NCBI RefSeq assembly: GCF_003781945.1
Contig: NZ_RJJW01000003.1
Coordinates: 406,366 to 470,365, forward strand
Length of the DNA: 64,000 nt
Direction: 5' to 3'
Source: Halorubrum sp. CSM-61
GTDB lineage: Archaea; Halobacteriota; Halobacteria; Halobacteriales; Haloferacaceae
Below are positions 61,685 to 64,000 of this stretch, piece after piece. A program made the translations under genes and the position numbers. Position 1 is the stretch's first letter. Every line of letters starts with the position of its first letter. The notes under the pieces were generated by a model, which searched no databases, had not been told where the DNA came from, and saw only the letters and a program-made list of their open reading frames with translations.

Positions 61685-62716
61685 ATGCCCGGCTGGAGCC
61701 TCGCGGACGGCTCGGTCCTCCACGTCGCCGTGATCGCCGTCGCCACCGGCGCGATCTGGGTGGGGAGCGGCTGGTTAGAGGAGGCCGCGGAGACGCTCTC
61801 CGAGTACTACGGGCTCCCGGCGGTGGTGCAGGGGTCGATCGTCGTCGCCGTCGGGTCGAGCTTCCCGGAGTTCGCCAGCGTCGTCGTCACCGCGGCCACC
61901 GGCGTCTTCGATATGGGCGTGGGCGCGCTCGTCGGCTCCGCCATCTTCAACATCCTCGTCATCCCCGGCCTCTCCGGGTTCGGCGCCGACGGCGACCTCG
62001 AGGCCAGCCGCGCGATCGTGTACAAGGAGGCGCAGTTCTACATGATCGCGGTGTCGGCGCTTGTGGTCACGTTCTCGCTCGCGGTCATCTACTACCCCGT
62101 CTCGTCGGACCCGATCGCGGGGGAGCTCACCCGCCCGGTCGCGGCGATCCCGCTCGCGCTGTACGGGCTCTACCTGTTCATCCAGTACGAGGACGTCGGC
62201 GACGCGGCGATCGAGCGCGTGCGGGAGGGCGTGGGCGTCCGCCGCGAGTGGGGGAAGCTCGCGGCCGGCCTGCTCCTCATCGGCGTCGCAGTCGAGCGGC
62301 TGGTCGGGTCGGTCGAGTCGCTCGGGTCGGCGTTCGGCGTCCCGGAGTTCCTCGCCGGGGTCACCGTCGTCGCCGCCGCGACGAGCCTCCCGGACGCCCT
62401 CGTGAGCGTCCGGACCGCGCGCGAGGGGCGCGGCGGGACGAGCCTCGGGAACGTGCTGGGGTCGAACACCTTCGACCTGCTCGTCGCCATCCCCGTCGGG
62501 GTGTTGATCGTCGGAAGCGTCGACGTGAACTTCTCGACCGCCGTCCCGATGCTGGGCGTGCTTACCGTGGCGACCGTGTTGTTGTTCGCGACGCTCCGGA
62601 CGGACCTGTCGCTCACCGATCGGGAGTCGTCCGTCCTGTTGGTCGCGTACCTCCTGTTCGTCGCGTGGGTGGTCGCGGAGACGGTCGGGGCGACGACGGT
62701 GCTGAGAGGAGTTTAA
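61685..62716 (+). CDS. Sodium/calcium exchanger family (CaCA) membrane protein
   Basis: 343 residues with about ten transmembrane helices. The two alpha repeats that line the ion path are VAVGSSFPEFASVVVTAATG (about 54-73) and VVAAATSLPDALVSVRTA (about 229-246). The GSxxxE/TSxPE pattern holds in the first and is TSLPD in the second, where Glu is replaced by Asp. GSAIFNIL and GSNTFDLL follow each repeat, as usual for CaCA. Likely exports calcium or a similar cation against sodium or protons. It starts 3 bases after malQ, which may be mere co-transcription. Confidence 0.88.
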   Translation: MPGWSLADGSVLHVAVIAVATGAIWVGSGWLEEAAETLSEYYGLPAVVQGSIVVAVGSSFPEFASVVVTAATGVFDMGVGALVGSAIFNILVIPGLSGFGADGDLEASRAIVYKEAQFYMIAVSALVVTFSLAVIYYPVSSDPIAGELTRPVAAIPLALYGLYLFIQYEDVGDAAIERVREGVGVRREWGKLAAGLLLIGVAVERLVGSVESLGSAFGVPEFLAGVTVVAAATSLPDALVSVRTAREGRGGTSLGNVLGSNTFDLLVAIPVGVLIVGSVDVNFSTAVPMLGVLTVATVLLFATLRTDLSLTDRESSVLLVAYLLFVAWVVAETVGATTVLRGV

Positions 62717-62750
62717 AGGGTTAGTCGTCCTCCGTCGCCGGCGCCGACCC

Positions 62751-62969
62751 TCAGTACCGGTTCCGACCGAGGATCAGGTACAACACGAGCCCCAGAAGCG
62801 GCGCGAGGAACGCGACGATCGCCCACAGGAACGCGGGCTGGTCGCTGCGCTGCTGGGCGTCGGAGTAGATCCAGACGACGATGCCGAGCTGTACGAGCAG
62901 CACGAGGAGGCTGAACAGGAGGAACAGCGCGCCCGCTCCTCCCTGTAGCAGTATCGGGGACATCGTCAT
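62751..62969 (-). CDS. Small membrane protein of PLDc_N type
   Basis: 72 residues with two transmembrane helices (LFLLFSLLVLLVQLGIVVWI and FLWAIVAFLAPLLGLVLYLI). YSDAQQRSD between them and the GRNRY end match the phospholipase-D N-terminal-like (PLDc_N) signature found alone in many small prokaryotic proteins. Two in-frame ATGs (62969 and 62963). Function unknown. Confidence 0.82.
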   Translation of the reverse strand: MTMSPILLQGGAGALFLLFSLLVLLVQLGIVVWIYSDAQQRSDQPAFLWAIVAFLAPLLGLVLYLILGRNRY

Positions 62970-63005
62970 CGACGACTCAGGCGGAAAATAAGTGTCTTTG
63001 GTTAC

Positions 63006-63043
63006 GGAGAATCGAGGAGAAAGCCTCGCGCTTTAGCGCGGGG
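63006..63043 (+). mobile_element. Hairpin end of an IS200/IS605-type element upstream of tnpB
   Basis: An 8-bp stem (63024-63031 with 63036-63043, loop TTTA) in a 38-base stretch shared with the orphan relic at 46385-46422 (34 of 38). It is followed by ATGAATCCGAC instead of the GAGGATGTCA terminus. It may be the left end of the tnpB element that follows or the remnant of an earlier right end at the same site. Confidence 0.55.
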
Positions 63044-63149
63044 ATGAATCCGACACTACCCTTCACAGTCCACCGTTTGATGGCATGCGTGGATATTCCA
63101 CGCTGCGCTAATGCACACCTTCAAGTAATTTTGTCTATATAGGTTACGT

Positions 63150-63974
63150 ATGGCGAAACAGGTCGTTACTCGCACCCACACTGCTTCCATTCGGAACCAG
63201 TCACGGGTGTCGGACGACCTTGATTCGCTCGGGTTCGCAGCTTCGAAAATTTGGAACGTCGGACGGTGGACATGCAGTCGGCTCTGGGATGAAATCGGTC
63301 ACATCCCCAACCACACCGAACTCACCGCGTACCTCAAAACCCACGAACGCTACGATGACTTACATTCTCAGTCAAGTCAGCGAGTCCTTCAAGAACTCGC
63401 TGAGGCGTTCAAGGGCTGGTACAGCAACCAACAAAACGGAGATACGAAAGCGAACCCGCCCGGCTACCGCAAACACGGCGACGAACACCCGCGTTCAACG
63501 GTCACATTCAAGCAGAAAGGCTTCAAACTCGACACTCAGTACGACCGAGTCCGACTCTCAAAAGGCTCGAACCTCAAGGAGTACTGGTCGGACTTCGTCC
63601 TGTGTAAGTACCAGACCCGCCCCGACGTTGACCTTTCCACCGTGGAGAACGTTCAACAAGTCAAGATTGTCTGGACGGGCGACGAGTGGGAACTACAATT
63701 TGTCTGTAAGGTCGAAATCGACGTAGATGAAGCCCCGGGTGAGAAAACCGTGGGTGTTGATCTCGGTATCAACAACTTCGCTGCGCTCGCTTATGAAGAC
63801 GGTCACAGCGAGCTATACCCGCTGAATTGCTTGAAACAGGACGACTACTACTTCAGCAAGCGAATCGCTCGGTGTGACGATTCGAACTCCGAGCAGGCCA
63901 CGCGGCTAAACCAGAAGAAGTCAGCTCGCCGTACTCACTACTTCCACACGCTCTCAAAACACATCGTCCAGCGG
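63150..63974 (+). CDS. tnpB: RNA-guided transposon nuclease TnpB / OrfB (C-terminus missing)
   Basis: About 275 residues before the contig end. The N-terminal OrfB helix-turn-helix-like region is MAKQVVTRTHTASIRNQSRV, with KIWNVGRWTCSRLWDEIGHI. The middle has FKGWYSNQQNGDTKANPPGY and FKQKGFKLDTQYDRVRLSKG. The first RuvC motif is GEKTVGVDLGINNFAAL (about 196-212). The zinc finger and later RuvC motifs lie beyond the end. TnpB proteins are omega-RNA-guided nucleases that help their element persist. Bases after 63974 look like adapter, so the reading there is not biological. An AT-rich tract (TATATAGG, about 63136-63143) precedes the ATG. Confidence 0.93.
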
Positions 63975-64000
63975 CTGTCTCTTATACACATCTCCGAGCC
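63975..64000. other. Untrimmed Nextera transposase adapter at the contig end
   Basis: The last 26 bases begin CTGTCTCTTATACACATCTC, the Nextera mosaic end in reverse complement, and continue CGAGCC as in the read-2 adapter. This is sequencing artefact, not genome. Confidence 0.95.

Larger units (their letters stand above)
63044..64000 (+). mobile_element. IS200/IS605-type (tnpB-only) insertion element, cut by the contig end
   Basis: Lower GC than the rest of the window and a typical tnpB. A subterminal hairpin GCGTGGA/TCCACGC (63087-63093 with 63097-63103) sits where the left-end hairpin of these elements is expected. No tnpA is in the window, so this may be a tnpB-only (IS1341-like) unit. 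The right end is missing. Confidence 0.8.

Overview
The window is haloarchaeal chromosomal DNA, most likely from Halorubrum or a close relative. The evidence is very high GC, strongly acidic predicted proteins, leaderless-type promoters (TTTAAA or TTATAA about 25-35 bases before start codons), an archaeal TFB, GatE, an archaeal-type Elp3, split Dha-kinase PTS genes and a halocyanin. It behaves as the end of a draft contig: the last 26 bases match an Illumina Nextera adapter, not archaeal DNA.

Layout. 1-2.4 kb: MrfA/Hrq1-like helicase running off the left edge. 2.9-6.3 kb: a GNAT enzyme and a three-gene membrane/c-di-AMP set (DUF502 protein, diadenylate cyclase DacZ, small MscS-like channel). 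6.4-11 kb: aldo/keto reductase, zinc micro-protein, MFS transporter, glycosyltransferase and partner. 11-15.3 kb: dihydroxyacetone kinase dhaKLM facing ptsH-ptsI, a PTS chain that appears to serve Dha phosphorylation alone. 15.4-24.2 kb: YchF GTPase, stress protein, BirA, membrane proteins, EamA transporter with divergent Lrp regulator, GatE, tRNA-Leu(GAG). 24.3-33 kb: DUF420 protein, halocyanin, PurF, RqcH, a VapBC-type pair, Elp3. 33-40.5 kb: ThiC, a Bax1-type nuclease, an RNA methyltransferase pair, PAC2 protein, MenF, a YuiH-like oxidoreductase. 40.7-52.5 kb: RHH protein, UPF0058, rhomboid protease, METTL5-type methyltransferase, TFB, stress protein, MenE-like ligase, acyl-CoA dehydrogenase, HhH-MutS protein. 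53-62.7 kb: intracellular alpha-glucan cluster (double GH15 glucoamylase, GH13, MalQ) and a cation exchanger. 63-64 kb: truncated IS200/IS605-type tnpB.

The most unusual content is a dispersed family of five intergenic elements, all in + orientation, near 2.6, 21.3, 23.7, 43.8 and 52.8 kb. Each has invariant linker boxes joined by three hairpins whose stem sequences differ between copies while pairing is kept. That is the pattern of a structured RNA under selection for shape. Three copies sit inside a larger unit of about 430-455 bp bounded by imperfect inverted repeats with conserved internal TATA-like boxes, so the RNA may travel as a small non-autonomous mobile element. These five elements occupy all the gene-free stretches longer than 300 bases.

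Genes that plausibly act together: DhaK/L/M with HPr and EI (PEP-driven Dha phosphorylation); DacZ with the MscS-like channel and DUF502 protein (c-di-AMP and osmotic physiology); GH15-GH15, GH13 and MalQ (glycogen or maltodextrin turnover); MenF and MenE (menaquinone); RqcH, VapBC and Elp3 (translation quality and tRNA).
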